Positions 25,666-34,889 are shown, counted from the stretch's first letter. The stretch is DNA of 64,000 bases from Bin22 sp965207275 (GCA_965207275.1 CBDBMH010000002.1:2418001-2482000); one strand, 5' to 3'. A program made the numbers and translations. The notes: generated from the letters alone by a model not told the origin.

Positions 25666-27483
25666 CTACCTCCTAGCTTCCCTGCCCCGAAGGAAGGGAT
25701 GCCTCTGCGGACGGCTCTTGCGCCGCCGTGTTGTCACTCCCTGGGCCTTCAGCTTATTTCCGGTGGGCGTCACCCGGACGTTGCCGGCAAACCTGGGCTG
25801 CTCCACCGGCGGGGTAAGGTCAACCTGGATGATTTGCAGCGGAGTGGGTTCGCTCAACGCTTCTACCCGCTCTTCTCCCGTATCCAGGTTGTAAGTGACC
25901 TCGACGAGCTGCTCATACTGGACTTCCAGGGGGTATGTACCCTCCGGCGCGGAAACTTCCTCCAGGGGGAAGTTGTCGGTCTTGAGTCGCTGTTGGCCTT
26001 TCCGAACCTGCTCGATTGTTGACGGGTCGCCGCGTTCTGGCGTCCGGTTCAGCTCCACCAGCTCGGGCCTTTCCGGGCGTCCTGGGCCTCCGGTCGGCGG
26101 CGGGGTACCGGGGGGCGTCGTCGTTGTCGGCGGTGGGTCAAGCCGCAAGGGGTCTTCCACTTCGGGAATGTCAGGGTTAATAGGAGTTGTCAACTGGAAG
26201 GGGTCAACGGGCTGACCTGGGCCTTCTACCCGCCCAGGACCTTCCCCCGTGACGGAAGTTTCCACCCGAAGGGGGTCAACGGGCTGGCCTGGGCCTTCTA
26301 CCCGCCCAGGACCTTCCCCCATGACGGAAGTTTCCACCCGGATAAGGTCAGCCGCTTCGCCGGTAGTAGTCAGCCGGTCGGGCCTTTCCAGGTCGGCCCG
26401 GCCTTCGCCTTCCATTCTACCGCTTTCGTCCATTCTGCCGGGTTCATTGAGGCGGCCAGGCCCATCGAGCCGGCCGGCAAGTCCCGTCTGGCTTGCTGGC
26501 CGGAGGCGGTCCGGGCCGTCAACCCGGCCTTCCAGCTCGACCCGGCCCTCGCCGTCAACCCGTCCGCTTTCGTCAATGCGGGCGGAACTGTCCAGCAGTC
26601 GGGTTACGCTTTCAATATCGGCCTTGACCCGGCCGCTCACGACCTTGCTGTTGGGGGGTATGGGCTGCCCGCTTCGCAATCGCAGCGTGTATTTCATTCC
26701 GGCGGCAGTTTCCATCTGGACCTGGACCGGGCCGTCGGCCACCAGGGGAAGGTCCTGGCCGAACCGGGCATGGAGTCCGCTGGCTTCCACCAGGCCCAGC
26801 CTGGCGCCCAGGTGTCTCACAATGCCCCTGGCAACCTGGGCGCGGGTAATCGGCGGCGCGCCTTCGGGGACCGCAAAGTAGGCGTCCGTACCCTGGATGC
26901 GGAGCAGTTGGTCAACCGGGGGAAGGTCATGGCCCACGGGGACCACCACCTCGATTTCGCCGGTGGGATTGGTGCGCTGCCGCCAGTCCTGGGTTGCCGC
27001 CCAGGGCACCACCTGGTCAAGCATACCGGACGGGGCGTTGGGCCGGTTGCCGGTGTGTTGTTCGATGATGTGCCGGTTGGAGGGAAGCACCAGCAGGTCC
27101 TCGCCGGGACTCCACCAGCGTAGGTCCTCAATCTCTTTTGCCTGAAGCTGCGCCTGTATTTCCGGGTTCAGTACGTTGGCCTCGAATACGGTGTGATAGG
27201 TGGTGGGCGTGCTGTAATCGAAAACGGGGGTGGTATCGCCCACCTGGTACCCCGTTTCCTCGCCCACTTCGCGGGCGGCGGCCACGCCGGCCACCTCCCC
27301 CGGGTCCACGCCGCCGCCGGGCAGTCCCCAGAAGGGGTCTCCCTTGCCCTTGACCAGGAGAATGCGGCCCTGGTCGTCCTTCAGCAGGATGGTGCTGCGA
27401 TGGCGTTTCCCGCGCGGAGGGCCGGACTCGGCTTCGAGGAACTCGCCCTGGGGCGGCAGGTCCTCGACGGTGCGTATGTCCAC
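25666..27483 (-). CDS. Nudix hydrolase fused to a repeat region and a basic tail
   Basis: 605 residues. Residues 57-79 form a perfect Nudix box: GGVDPGE, then REVGEETGY. The Nudix fold should hydrolyse a nucleoside diphosphate derivative. A middle domain of unknown type follows, then about 90 residues of short GR(V/L/M)(D/E) units such as GRMDESGRMEGEGR, two 24-residue repeats, a Pro/Thr hinge and a C-terminal domain. The end, RPQRHPFLRGREARR, matches the end of the 1239-residue protein. GTG start at 27483 with no strong ribosome site, 15 bp after the upstream stop. The combination is unusual for a Nudix enzyme. Confidence 0.82.
   Translation of the reverse strand: MDIRTVEDLPPQGEFLEAESGPPRGKRHRSTILLKDDQGRILLVKGKGDPFWGLPGGGVDPGEVAGVAAAREVGEETGYQVGDTTPVFDYSTPTTYHTVFEANVLNPEIQAQLQAKEIEDLRWWSPGEDLLVLPSNRHIIEQHTGNRPNAPSGMLDQVVPWAATQDWRQRTNPTGEIEVVVPVGHDLPPVDQLLRIQGTDAYFAVPEGAPPITRAQVARGIVRHLGARLGLVEASGLHARFGQDLPLVADGPVQVQMETAAGMKYTLRLRSGQPIPPNSKVVSGRVKADIESVTRLLDSSARIDESGRVDGEGRVELEGRVDGPDRLRPASQTGLAGRLDGPGRLNEPGRMDESGRMEGEGRADLERPDRLTTTGEAADLIRVETSVMGEGPGRVEGPGQPVDPLRVETSVTGEGPGRVEGPGQPVDPFQLTTPINPDIPEVEDPLRLDPPPTTTTPPGTPPPTGGPGRPERPELVELNRTPERGDPSTIEQVRKGQQRLKTDNFPLEEVSAPEGTYPLEVQYEQLVEVTYNLDTGEERVEALSEPTPLQIIQVDLTPPVEQPRFAGNVRVTPTGNKLKAQGVTTRRRKSRPQRHPFLRGREARR
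26209..26350. repeat. Two 72-bp tandem repeats inside the Nudix fusion gene
   Basis: Units start at 26209 and 26281 and differ at only a few bases. They encode 24-residue repeats with GEGPGRVEGPGQPVDP. The second unit is followed by diverged sequence, so the array may change in length. Confidence 0.8.
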
Positions 27484-27498
27484 CGTGCCGGGACTCTT

Positions 27499-30400
27499 TT
27501 ACATGGACACCTTTGGGACCATGATTCCGGCGTCGGCGTCAATTTCTACCAAACCGGCCATGGCCCCCGGGTCCGTGGTGGAGTAACGAGTGTCATAGGG
27601 CCTGGCAAAAACATCGCTGATTGCGCCTTCCGGGAAGGCGAACATGCCCAGGTTGGCCGGGCCCTTGCCCGCCAGGGGCTGCAACTCGCCGCCCTCCAGC
27701 GCCCACCGAATGTCGGGGGCGGCATGGGTGGCCCTGCCGGGGCGCTGGGCCATAAAGGGCGTGGGATTGACGTACAGCTCTACCCCCGTTTCCGGTATGG
27801 TGTAGGACTCGCCCCGGCTCAACGCTTTCCTGGCCTGGAGCATGGCCACTACGTCCACGTTGCGGGCGATGGCCCGGTCCAGGCGGAAGTCGGCCAGGGT
27901 GGGCGGTCTACCGCCGGTCGTCTCCATGATGGCGTTGTAATGGGCCGGCTGGTTGGCCTGCAGGTCCTTCAGCCAGTCGGCCAGGTATTCCTGGGCCTCC
28001 TGGACACGTTGGGCTTCGGGCTTGGAGCTGGCGAACATTTCGGAAGAGAACCGGATCGGCCGGTCCACCGTTACCGAGGGGCCGTAGGGCCGTTTGGCCA
28101 CAACCGAAAAGCCCAGGTCCCAGCTTGTTTGCAGGCCGGACAGTACCGGGTCAACCGCCGGGTCCAGGGCGGCGCTGACGGCCAGCTCGCCGAGCTCGCC
28201 GCCGGTGAGCCGGACCCGGCCGAACTCATCGGGAAGCAGGTAAATTGCCCCCTCGGTTCCGACGCCGGAACCCACGTTGACTGTCTGCCGTCCAGCCCAA
28301 TTCTTCAGCAGCGGGGAAAGGCGGTCGCTGGCCTGGATACCGCGAAAGGCCAGGTTGCCCACGCCGCCGGTGGCCGTACCGAAGAGAAAGCCCTCGGTGG
28401 CAGCGCCAGGAATGCGGCCCAGGTCGTCCCTGGTAAACTCGAACCAGCCCTCATCGCCCACGGGCCGCCCGGTGGCAAAGCCGGTGCTGATGCCCGCGCC
28501 GAGGACGCCGGGCAGCAGGCTCTTGGCCGCCCCTGCTCGGATGGCCGTGCCGGCCACCACGGACGTGGCCAGGGGGGTGAAGGGCAGGGTTGCCAGGGTA
28601 ACGGCCGCCGCCGCCGCCAACCGGCGCTTCTGGCTTAACTCCCGGGGGTGTTGCCAGAGGCTAAAGACTGTTTCGAGATTTCGTTGCTGTTCACCCCCGT
28701 CTTGCATAAATTGGGCGTGAAGAATTGTGTCGTGGTATTTTTTCTCCCCTTCAGGGGTGCTAATTTCCTTTGCGGAAAGGGTGACAAGGCCATAATCTGT
28801 CTGAAAAGTGTGCTTCTCGGTGGAAGCCCGCAGGTACTCCTGGTCCAGGGCCATGTTGTCCTGCAGGTCCTGGGACTCTTTGGTGAACTCGTCCAGGGCG
28901 GCCAGGTCCCTGTTGGCGTTCACCAGGTCTGGGCTAATGCCGCCTTGCTCCAAGTCTGACACCTTTCCGGCGGCGTAGGCCATCGCCTGCTGGTATTCGG
29001 GGTCGGAAGTGCTTAACTCCATCATGTTGAGGGAAACGGTCTGGCCTGGGCCGACAGGGAAAGCCTTGATGAGGCCGCCGTCCACCAGTTCCTGCTGGTA
29101 CTTGAACTCGGCGGCGCGGCCCAGGTCCTCGGTAGAGGCGGCTTGGACAAAGGTGGGGTCCACGTCGTCGCCCAAATATTCCAGGAATTGCTGCCGAATG
29201 GCGGCGTCAACCTGCTCCTCCGTCGCGTCCCGGGGCAGCCCCAGGGAGACGGCAGTATCGCCCAGGTTTAGGGCGGTCGCTTCGTCAGCCTTTTGCTGCT
29301 GTTCCAGGGCGGCCTCGTGCAATTGCTCGATGCTGGCGGTCCTGGCGAAGTCGGGGGCCACTGTATCGCCCAGGTAGTCCACCAACTGCCGCCGTATCTC
29401 GGCATTGACTTCCTCAATCGTCGCGTCCCTGGATAGTCCCATGGAGACGGCGGTGTTGCCCAGGTTGATTTCATTGGACTTGATATGGAAGTCGGCAGCT
29501 CGCTGCTTGTCCTCCAGGCTGGCGGTTTCGATAAAGTTGCGGTCCACTCCGCTTACGCCGAGGAACCGGTCCAGCGCCAGCTCGTCCACCCGGGCCTGGA
29601 AGCCGGCGGCCCGCTGCAGGTCCTCCGGGGAAGCGGTGGCCAGGAAGGTCTCATCAACCCCGCTTCGGCGAAGGTAGCGTACCAGGTCGTTCTTGCTCTC
29701 CTGCTCGCCCCTGGCAAGGACCTGGGCGTCTTCCAGGTCGTCGGTGAAAATGTCCTTGTCGGCTAACAGGTTCACGTTCTGGCGGAGGGCGTTGCGCTGC
29801 TGGGCCGTAACCAGCTCCTCGCCCTCGCGGATTATTCGTTGCCGGTCCCAATCGTCGGTATTTCGGCCGTCTTTCTCCAACAGGTCGGCGTAGAAGTTTT
29901 CCACGTCCTGCTGCCGCCGTTCCGCTACCCGGCCCTGGGCCGCCAGTATGCCCTGGATATCTGCGTCGGTGGTGTCATCGTCAATCAGGCCCCGGTCTTC
30001 CAGGTCGTTGACCGCCCTGGCCCAATCGTTCCGGGCGTTGATAATCTGCTGGGCGTCGTGGTCCGAGTCTATCTCAAAGCCGCCCCGCTGGAAGTCGACC
30101 AGCCGGTTGGTTTCCTGGCTCAGGAACTCGGTGTAGGACATTTTCTGGCCGTCGGCGGTTTCCAGGATGATGCTGTCGCCGAGGCCGGAATCCCGCAGCC
30201 TGGCTAGCTCCCCCACGTCGCCGGCGCGGAAGGCTTGCAGGTAAGCCAGCTCCATTTGTTCGTGGCTCACGCTGCCCAGGCCCTGGCCGCCAACCTCGCG
30301 CCGGTGGGCGTCCAGGGCTTCCTGGTCGGTCATGTCGTCGGTGTCGTAACCGCCCCGGCTTTCCAGGAAGTTGAAGGCGTCGGCCACCCGCTTTCCCTGG

Positions 30401-31500
30401 GTCTCCTGGACCTCATCCCAAATCTCCCTGGCTGACTTGCCGACGGTGGAAACGCCGACCTGGTTGGCAGCGCCCACCGCGTTGGCCCGGTCCACCTGGT
30501 TGATGTGGTCCACGATCTCCTGGTCCGCGCGCCCCTCGGTGGGGATGTTCAGTTTCCGCGCCGTTGTCAGCAGGTTTGCCCTGGATTCGTGGCGCTGTGC
30601 GTTGCCTTCTATGTAGTCCCGCAGATTGATTGCCCCGCCGCCTTCGGTGGTGGCCACCACGCCGTCATACTTGCCGGTTCCGGCCAGAATCTTCAGTTGG
30701 GCGGCCAGGACTTCGGGATTGTTGCCGTAGCGGTCCTGCAAAGCCAGGACCTGGTTAATTACCTCATTCACCAGGTCGGCGTTGCTGGCCTGGAGTTGGC
30801 GACCGGAGGCATCGGAGTCCACTGGCAGCCCTCGTTCCTGCCAGAGATGGTCATAGACCCGGCCCCACTCCTCGTTGGCTTCAAAGGCGCTCCCTGAAGG
30901 CAAGTAGCGTTCCTGCACGGCCCGATCCAGCTTTTGCAAGAACTCCTCGTCATCTCGCGCCCGCGCCCGCTCTCTGACCTCCTGGTTTATCCGGTCCTGG
31001 CGCTGGGCCTTTGCTATCTTCTCCGCTTCCCGCTCAATGAACCGGTCCCGCTGGCCGTACTGGTTGCCGATATTGCTTTCCTCGGCCAGCTTCTCGGCTA
31101 TCTCGTAAGCGTCGGGCCGTTCCTGCCGGTTGCCCTGGTTGCCCTGGTTGCCTTGATTGTTCTGATTGGGGGTTGGCTTGGTTCTGGTACTCCGGGTTGC
31201 CGTTGACGGGTCACTCCCGCCCTGGTTCCCCTGGTCCCCCTGCAGTTCAGTTCGCGTTCTCCGGCTAGAAGACAGGATGTTGCCGCCGGAGGAACGTCCC
31301 GTCTTGTTTCCGCTAGGCGTAGTGGCTGTTTCCGACCCTTGGGTGGTTTCGTGGGTTACCTGGGACCCGCCCGTGGGGTTGTGAACGGTGGTGCCGTGCT
31401 GGTGGCGTATGCCGAAATTGTAATGGGCCACCAGTCCTGGAACCGGCAGCAGCAAGGCGTAAGTGCCGGCCGCCTTGAGGACGTGCAAGTAGCGTCTCAT
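27499..31500 (-). CDS. Very large repeat protein with membrane segments
   Basis: 1333 residues. An N-terminal hydrophobic stretch (ALLLPVPGLVAHYNFG) is followed by a Thr/Ser/Asn-rich linker with NQGNQGNQGN. A long charged helical region comes next, then four copies of a motif of the form F-x-x-(T/A)AS-x-E-(D/Q)-x-x-(R/E)-AA at about residues 640-870; the last ones alternate with two LG(D/N)TAVS(L/M)GL(P/S)RDAT units. A hydrophobic Ala/Gly-rich segment near residue 960 and a globular C-terminal domain follow. ATG 31500 directly follows the upstream TAA. The size and repeats recall tape-measure or effector-type proteins, but no family is recognised. Confidence 0.75.
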   Translation of the reverse strand: MRRYLHVLKAAGTYALLLPVPGLVAHYNFGIRHQHGTTVHNPTGGSQVTHETTQGSETATTPSGNKTGRSSGGNILSSSRRTRTELQGDQGNQGGSDPSTATRSTRTKPTPNQNNQGNQGNQGNRQERPDAYEIAEKLAEESNIGNQYGQRDRFIEREAEKIAKAQRQDRINQEVRERARARDDEEFLQKLDRAVQERYLPSGSAFEANEEWGRVYDHLWQERGLPVDSDASGRQLQASNADLVNEVINQVLALQDRYGNNPEVLAAQLKILAGTGKYDGVVATTEGGGAINLRDYIEGNAQRHESRANLLTTARKLNIPTEGRADQEIVDHINQVDRANAVGAANQVGVSTVGKSAREIWDEVQETQGKRVADAFNFLESRGGYDTDDMTDQEALDAHRREVGGQGLGSVSHEQMELAYLQAFRAGDVGELARLRDSGLGDSIILETADGQKMSYTEFLSQETNRLVDFQRGGFEIDSDHDAQQIINARNDWARAVNDLEDRGLIDDDTTDADIQGILAAQGRVAERRQQDVENFYADLLEKDGRNTDDWDRQRIIREGEELVTAQQRNALRQNVNLLADKDIFTDDLEDAQVLARGEQESKNDLVRYLRRSGVDETFLATASPEDLQRAAGFQARVDELALDRFLGVSGVDRNFIETASLEDKQRAADFHIKSNEINLGNTAVSMGLSRDATIEEVNAEIRRQLVDYLGDTVAPDFARTASIEQLHEAALEQQQKADEATALNLGDTAVSLGLPRDATEEQVDAAIRQQFLEYLGDDVDPTFVQAASTEDLGRAAEFKYQQELVDGGLIKAFPVGPGQTVSLNMMELSTSDPEYQQAMAYAAGKVSDLEQGGISPDLVNANRDLAALDEFTKESQDLQDNMALDQEYLRASTEKHTFQTDYGLVTLSAKEISTPEGEKKYHDTILHAQFMQDGGEQQRNLETVFSLWQHPRELSQKRRLAAAAAVTLATLPFTPLATSVVAGTAIRAGAAKSLLPGVLGAGISTGFATGRPVGDEGWFEFTRDDLGRIPGAATEGFLFGTATGGVGNLAFRGIQASDRLSPLLKNWAGRQTVNVGSGVGTEGAIYLLPDEFGRVRLTGGELGELAVSAALDPAVDPVLSGLQTSWDLGFSVVAKRPYGPSVTVDRPIRFSSEMFASSKPEAQRVQEAQEYLADWLKDLQANQPAHYNAIMETTGGRPPTLADFRLDRAIARNVDVVAMLQARKALSRGESYTIPETGVELYVNPTPFMAQRPGRATHAAPDIRWALEGGELQPLAGKGPANLGMFAFPEGAISDVFARPYDTRYSTTDPGAMAGLVEIDADAGIMVPKVSM

Positions 31501-32196
31501 TTAGATTACCTCGCTATAGACCGGCTTCCCGTCAACGTCGCAGCAGTCCCACACCGCCGGGTCCAGCCAGTCTTGTATTTTCATCTCGTCAACGTCCAGG
31601 GGAAGCCCCGTCATTAAATGGAAGGCCGGTTGCGTCTTGGTGTGTTCCTTGGCGTTGAATAGCATCGTAATCACGTACCGGACTGCCGGCGGGTATTGCT
31701 GCAACTCCACAACCCGGATCCTTTCCTCCGTCCGGCCCCGGCGCTCCAGCAGCTCGTTGGCCACCCAGCGATGGGTTCCGGTGATGAGCTGCCCCTGGTG
31801 GACCAGGATGGGCGGGAACTGGCCCGCGCCCTCGCTCTCCACCTGCAGGACCATCCGGCGTATCCGCCGCCAGTGTCGGCGACTGTGTTCCGCGCTGTCG
31901 TCTTCGGGGCGGCTCTTGGGCGGAGGTATCGGATGGATGGGAATCACGCCTTGGGGGTAATGGAGTGTCTGGCCCCGGCGCTTGCGCCACCGGCGCAGCT
32001 GCCAGGCCCGGAAGATGAACTCGCCCAGCTCGGGGCGAGCCTCCAGCAACTCCTGCAGGTCGCGCTCCAGCGTGGCGTAGGTGGACGGCTTAACCAGCCG
32101 GTCAGTGTCTCCGAGTACCATCACTTTATTGCTCGTCGTCTCCACAATTGCGGTGAACAGAGCCACCGTGCATTTTCTCCGCCAATTTGCTGGCAT
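31501..32196 (-). CDS. ParB-like domain protein
   Basis: About 231 residues. The segment PPILVHQGQLITGTHRWVANELL matches the ParB/Srx nuclease-fold signature (usually PI-V-x-G-x-x-x-DG-H-R-x-x-A), with ThrGly for AspGly. An arginine-rich patch, RRHWRRIRRMVLQ, lies just before. Such proteins bind DNA or act in partition or as regulators; here it could read the palindromes found across the block. The start is uncertain: ATG 32196, GTG 32205 and a later GTG are all possible. Confidence 0.65.
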   Translation of the reverse strand: MPANWRRKCTVALFTAIVETTSNKVMVLGDTDRLVKPSTYATLERDLQELLEARPELGEFIFRAWQLRRWRKRRGQTLHYPQGVIPIHPIPPPKSRPEDDSAEHSRRHWRRIRRMVLQVESEGAGQFPPILVHQGQLITGTHRWVANELLERRGRTEERIRVVELQQYPPAVRYVITMLFNAKEHTKTQPAFHLMTGLPLDVDEMKIQDWLDPAVWDCCDVDGKPVYSEVI

Positions 32197-32244
32197 CCAG
32201 GACACCCCCGACTACCCCCCTGGAGAATCACCTAGAATCGGCTC

Positions 32245-32550
32245 TCAGCGCGCCGGATCTGGGGCCTGCAGCCGCAAATCCGGCTCTGCCGGTAGGTAAC
32301 TGGCTTGTTGCAGCCGGTAGTAGAAGCAGGTCACCGGCCAGGGGTCGTCAATGCTGGACCCGCGGTCCAGCTTGTCCAGGTCCTGCTGCTGGCAGTCGTC
32401 CTCCCAGGCCGCCCATTGCCCGTAGGCCGCGTCCTGGCCCTGGTCGTAGCCCTCCTGATAGGTAAACATCATGCAGCCGATGGCCACCACGCCGAGAACC
32501 ACCAGCCCCGTCCGTTTGTTCTGGATTACTTGACGTACTTTGACCCACAT
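32245..32550 (-). CDS. Small single-pass membrane protein
   Basis: 101 residues: a basic start, one helix (GLVVLGVVAIGCMMF, about 15-30), then an acidic ectodomain with two Cys (DDCQQQD, PVTCFYY). A GGAGGTCGGT ribosome site precedes ATG 32550. Unknown function. Confidence 0.65.
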   Translation of the reverse strand: MWVKVRQVIQNKRTGLVVLGVVAIGCMMFTYQEGYDQGQDAAYGQWAAWEDDCQQQDLDKLDRGSSIDDPWPVTCFYYRLQQASYLPAEPDLRLQAPDPAR

Positions 32551-32720
32551 ACCGACCTCCAGTGAATGACCCGATTCTAGGCTCTCGCCTGCCCGATCCC
32601 CTTTGACCGGGGGGAGAGGATTATTAAGACACTCAAAGATAAACGTATTCAGGATAGGGAATTTGCAAACATGCGCCCTAGATAAGGTTTTAGTGCCAAA
32701 TTTCTGGTATTTGGGCCAGT

Positions 32721-33170
32721 TTAGGTTGCCAAAACCATGTTTTCGTGGGTTTTAACCCCTTCTGGCGATTCCAGGGACAAAGGGCCCCCCTGGAGGCCCT
32801 CCAGCTCCACCGGCGTCGCTATTTCCACCTCTACGAGGACTGAGGGCGCAATAATGCCAGTCTGGTATTCCAGGTCCCTGATGTACTGCCTGATGTCTCC
32901 GTTCATGGCCATGGTGTGCACGTGGGAAAGGGAGACGCGGTTGTCGTTGCCCTCGCGCCGCTTGGCGTCTATGTCGTACATCAACTGGCTCACGTCATAC
33001 CGGGTGCATTTCAGGCCCATGGCCCGCAACCGCAAGGTCAGCCACGCGCAGGTGACCCACTTTTCGCCGTCATGGCTGGCGGCGCGATTTACCATAAGCA
33101 CCACCTTCTCGCTTCTAGCCAACTGCTCCAGGCAACCGGCCATGGTCAGCATGTCCTTGATGTCAGCCAT
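32721..33170 (-). CDS. Soluble protein with a winged-helix-like start
   Basis: 149 residues. SHDGEKWVTCAWLTLRLRAMG and the following helical segment could form a small DNA-binding domain; this is only a guess from pattern. ATG 33170 overlaps the stop of the ATPase gene by 8 nt. Downstream a 170-bp AT-richer gap (32551-32720) holds the small inverted repeat CCAAAT...ATTTGG and may separate two transcripts. Confidence 0.6.
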   Translation of the reverse strand: MADIKDMLTMAGCLEQLARSEKVVLMVNRAASHDGEKWVTCAWLTLRLRAMGLKCTRYDVSQLMYDIDAKRREGNDNRVSLSHVHTMAMNGDIRQYIRDLEYQTGIIAPSVLVEVEIATPVELEGLQGGPLSLESPEGVKTHENMVLAT

Positions 33171-34332
33171 ACCACTCCCTCAACTCATTAGGATATTTGT
33201 CCACCAGGCTTTCGATTCTCACCGCGCCGTCCTGCGAGTTCAGCGCGGCCCGGCTTATGGCCTGGGCCTCCCTCTCGGTAAACGGCGGGATGCCGTTCTC
33301 GGCCATGTGCTGGCCCCAGTAATCGTTGACCATCACCATCAGGGCACTCACGTTGTACCGCCGGTCCTTCAGTGGGCGGCCCTGCTTGCCATATTCCCGG
33401 AAGAGGCTGACGACCATGCTCACCCACTGGCCCGCCCTTTCCTTCCATGCCTGGTCCGCCGAAGCCTGGGCGTCCGCTTCGTTTTCGCCCGGCTGGGCGT
33501 CAAAGACGATCTCCTCAGCTTCCGCCACGGCCGCCCGCATATCCGAGGCGGAAATGGCGTTGCCGGTGGCGGAGCCAAAGGGCACGTCGGCCCAGGAATA
33601 GACGTGCTTGCTTGCTTCCCACATGGCGGTGGGTGACACCGGATACTTGCGGAACGCCTTTTTCTGGGGCGCGAGGTTGAAATCGTACTCCCGCTCGGCA
33701 ATGGTCCTGCCCGCCAAGGGCCGGGGCCCCAGGGTGGCCGCCTGCACCCAGCACCAGGGCGGGTAGACCGGGGCCGCCCGCCTGCGGCTTCTCACGTAGA
33801 TCAGGCCGTCCAGCTCCCGCATGAAGTCGTGGGACACCATTTCTTCCTGCTGGGTAATGCCGATTACCAGGACCTCCCGCTTGCCCACGCCGGCCAGAGC
33901 GGAAATCAACTCCCTCTCCCGGCGGGCATTTTGCGAGTACCGGGACAGGAGGGTGTGAATCTCGTCCACCACCACCACCGACCGTCGCGGGACCCTGGTG
34001 GCCAGCAGGTACAGGTCCATGGCGGCGATGCGGTAGCCGAAGGTCAGGCCCAGGTTGCTGAACACCACCCGCCCCGCGCCGAAATACAGTTCGGCCCAGG
34101 CGGTGGCGAACAGGGTCTTGCCCTGCCGACGCAGGCCGGACACCATGTAGACCCCGTAGTCCTCGGCATCCATCACCGCGTTTTCGGCGGACCGGTGGTG
34201 CAGCTCCATCAGCTCCTCGTGGGCGCGGACCCGCATGTCGTTGGAATGGGCGTCTCGGTGGTCGCGGGGCAGCTTTGACACCTGTTCCGGCGTCCACAAT
34301 CGGGCCACCATCTGTTCCGATTGGGTCGTCAT
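33163..34332 (-). CDS. P-loop ATPase, Zot/HerA-FtsK-like
   Basis: 389 residues. Walker A is SGLRRQGKT (65-73) and Walker B VVVVDE (119-124), followed by IHTLLSRYSQNARRERELI. RVVFSNLGL after the first helix resembles Zot-type ATPases of filamentous phages and other HerA-superfamily packaging or export motors. A C-terminal helical extension of about 200 residues has no recognised match. The start is ATG 34332; the frame extends upstream but only over the preceding gene. It is the only clear motor protein of the block, so it probably powers DNA or protein movement through the membrane complex encoded around it. Confidence 0.75.
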   Translation of the reverse strand: MTTQSEQMVARLWTPEQVSKLPRDHRDAHSNDMRVRAHEELMELHHRSAENAVMDAEDYGVYMVSGLRRQGKTLFATAWAELYFGAGRVVFSNLGLTFGYRIAAMDLYLLATRVPRRSVVVVDEIHTLLSRYSQNARRERELISALAGVGKREVLVIGITQQEEMVSHDFMRELDGLIYVRSRRRAAPVYPPWCWVQAATLGPRPLAGRTIAEREYDFNLAPQKKAFRKYPVSPTAMWEASKHVYSWADVPFGSATGNAISASDMRAAVAEAEEIVFDAQPGENEADAQASADQAWKERAGQWVSMVVSLFREYGKQGRPLKDRRYNVSALMVMVNDYWGQHMAENGIPPFTEREAQAISRAALNSQDGAVRIESLVDKYPNELREWYG

Positions 34333-34337
34333 ATTCC

Positions 34338-34619
34338 CTAACTCTTCCCCCCGTGTCCATGGACACGGTGCCGGACACGGTGCTGCGCCGGTTGCGGTTC
34401 TGCCAGGCCTGCCTTTGCCTTCTGCCTCCGGACGAAGTTGGCCAGGACCTTGCCGGCCGGCGTTTCGGGCAGCGGCCGCTTGGGACAGCGGCAGGCGGCC
34501 AGCAGGTTCAGCAGCCTTACCTGCATCCGGTTCATGGCCCACAACTGGACCATCTGGATGACGCAGAAAATTATCAGCAGCACGATGGTCACGCTCATGA
34601 TGGTTGTGGTTAGTGCCAA
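34338..34619 (-). CDS. Small membrane-anchored basic protein
   Basis: 93 residues: an N-terminal helix (about 6-27) and a basic tail with many Arg, Lys and His (VRRQKAKAGL, HRVRHRVHGHGG). It starts with TTG 34619, supported by AGGAGG 7-8 nt upstream, and ends 5 bp before the ATPase start. Close coupling suggests it anchors or loads the ATPase. The palindrome at 34352-34367 lies in its 3' end. Confidence 0.68.
   Translation of the reverse strand: MALTTTIMSVTIVLLIIFCVIQMVQLWAMNRMQVRLLNLLAACRCPKRPLPETPAGKVLANFVRRQKAKAGLAEPQPAQHRVRHRVHGHGGKS
34352..34367. repeat. CGTGTCCNNGGACACG palindrome, copy 3
   Basis: Perfect arms with centre AT, 20 bp before the ATPase start; an extra half-site GGACACGG follows at about 34373. 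Confidence 0.75.
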
Positions 34620-34620
34620 A

Positions 34621-34887
34621 TCAGTTCCTCCTTTGCCATACTAGCTTTGCGGCAAACAGGAATGCCCCTTGCCCGAATAGCATCGAGAATGCACCGGTAA
34701 GCAGCAAAATCAACCAGTAGCCAAAGCCAAAGATATGGGCTGTCAGTTGGTCAGCTGTCACCGAGTCAACCCAACCGTAATATGAAGGGGCCATAACTAA
34801 CCAGCCGTAGGTTCCATACAGGCAGCAAGCCGAAGCGAGTAATGTAGCGACGCACCAACTGGCGTTTATCCAAGGGCTTTCGTGCAT
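34621..34887 (-). CDS. Three-helix membrane protein
   Basis: 88 residues with about three hydrophobic segments (SWCVATLLASACCLYG, FGFGYWLILLLTGAFSML). ATG 34887 follows GGGAAGGT; the longer frame to 34962 is not supported. It begins 2 bp after the upstream stop. Unknown. Confidence 0.65.
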   Translation of the reverse strand: MHESPWINASWCVATLLASACCLYGTYGWLVMAPSYYGWVDSVTADQLTAHIFGFGYWLILLLTGAFSMLFGQGAFLFAAKLVWQRRN

Positions 34888-34889
34888 AT

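Noticed and set aside
31130..31180. GTTGCCCTG short tandem repeats as a CRISPR
   Set aside because: They code for NQG repeats in the 1333-residue protein; there are no spacers.
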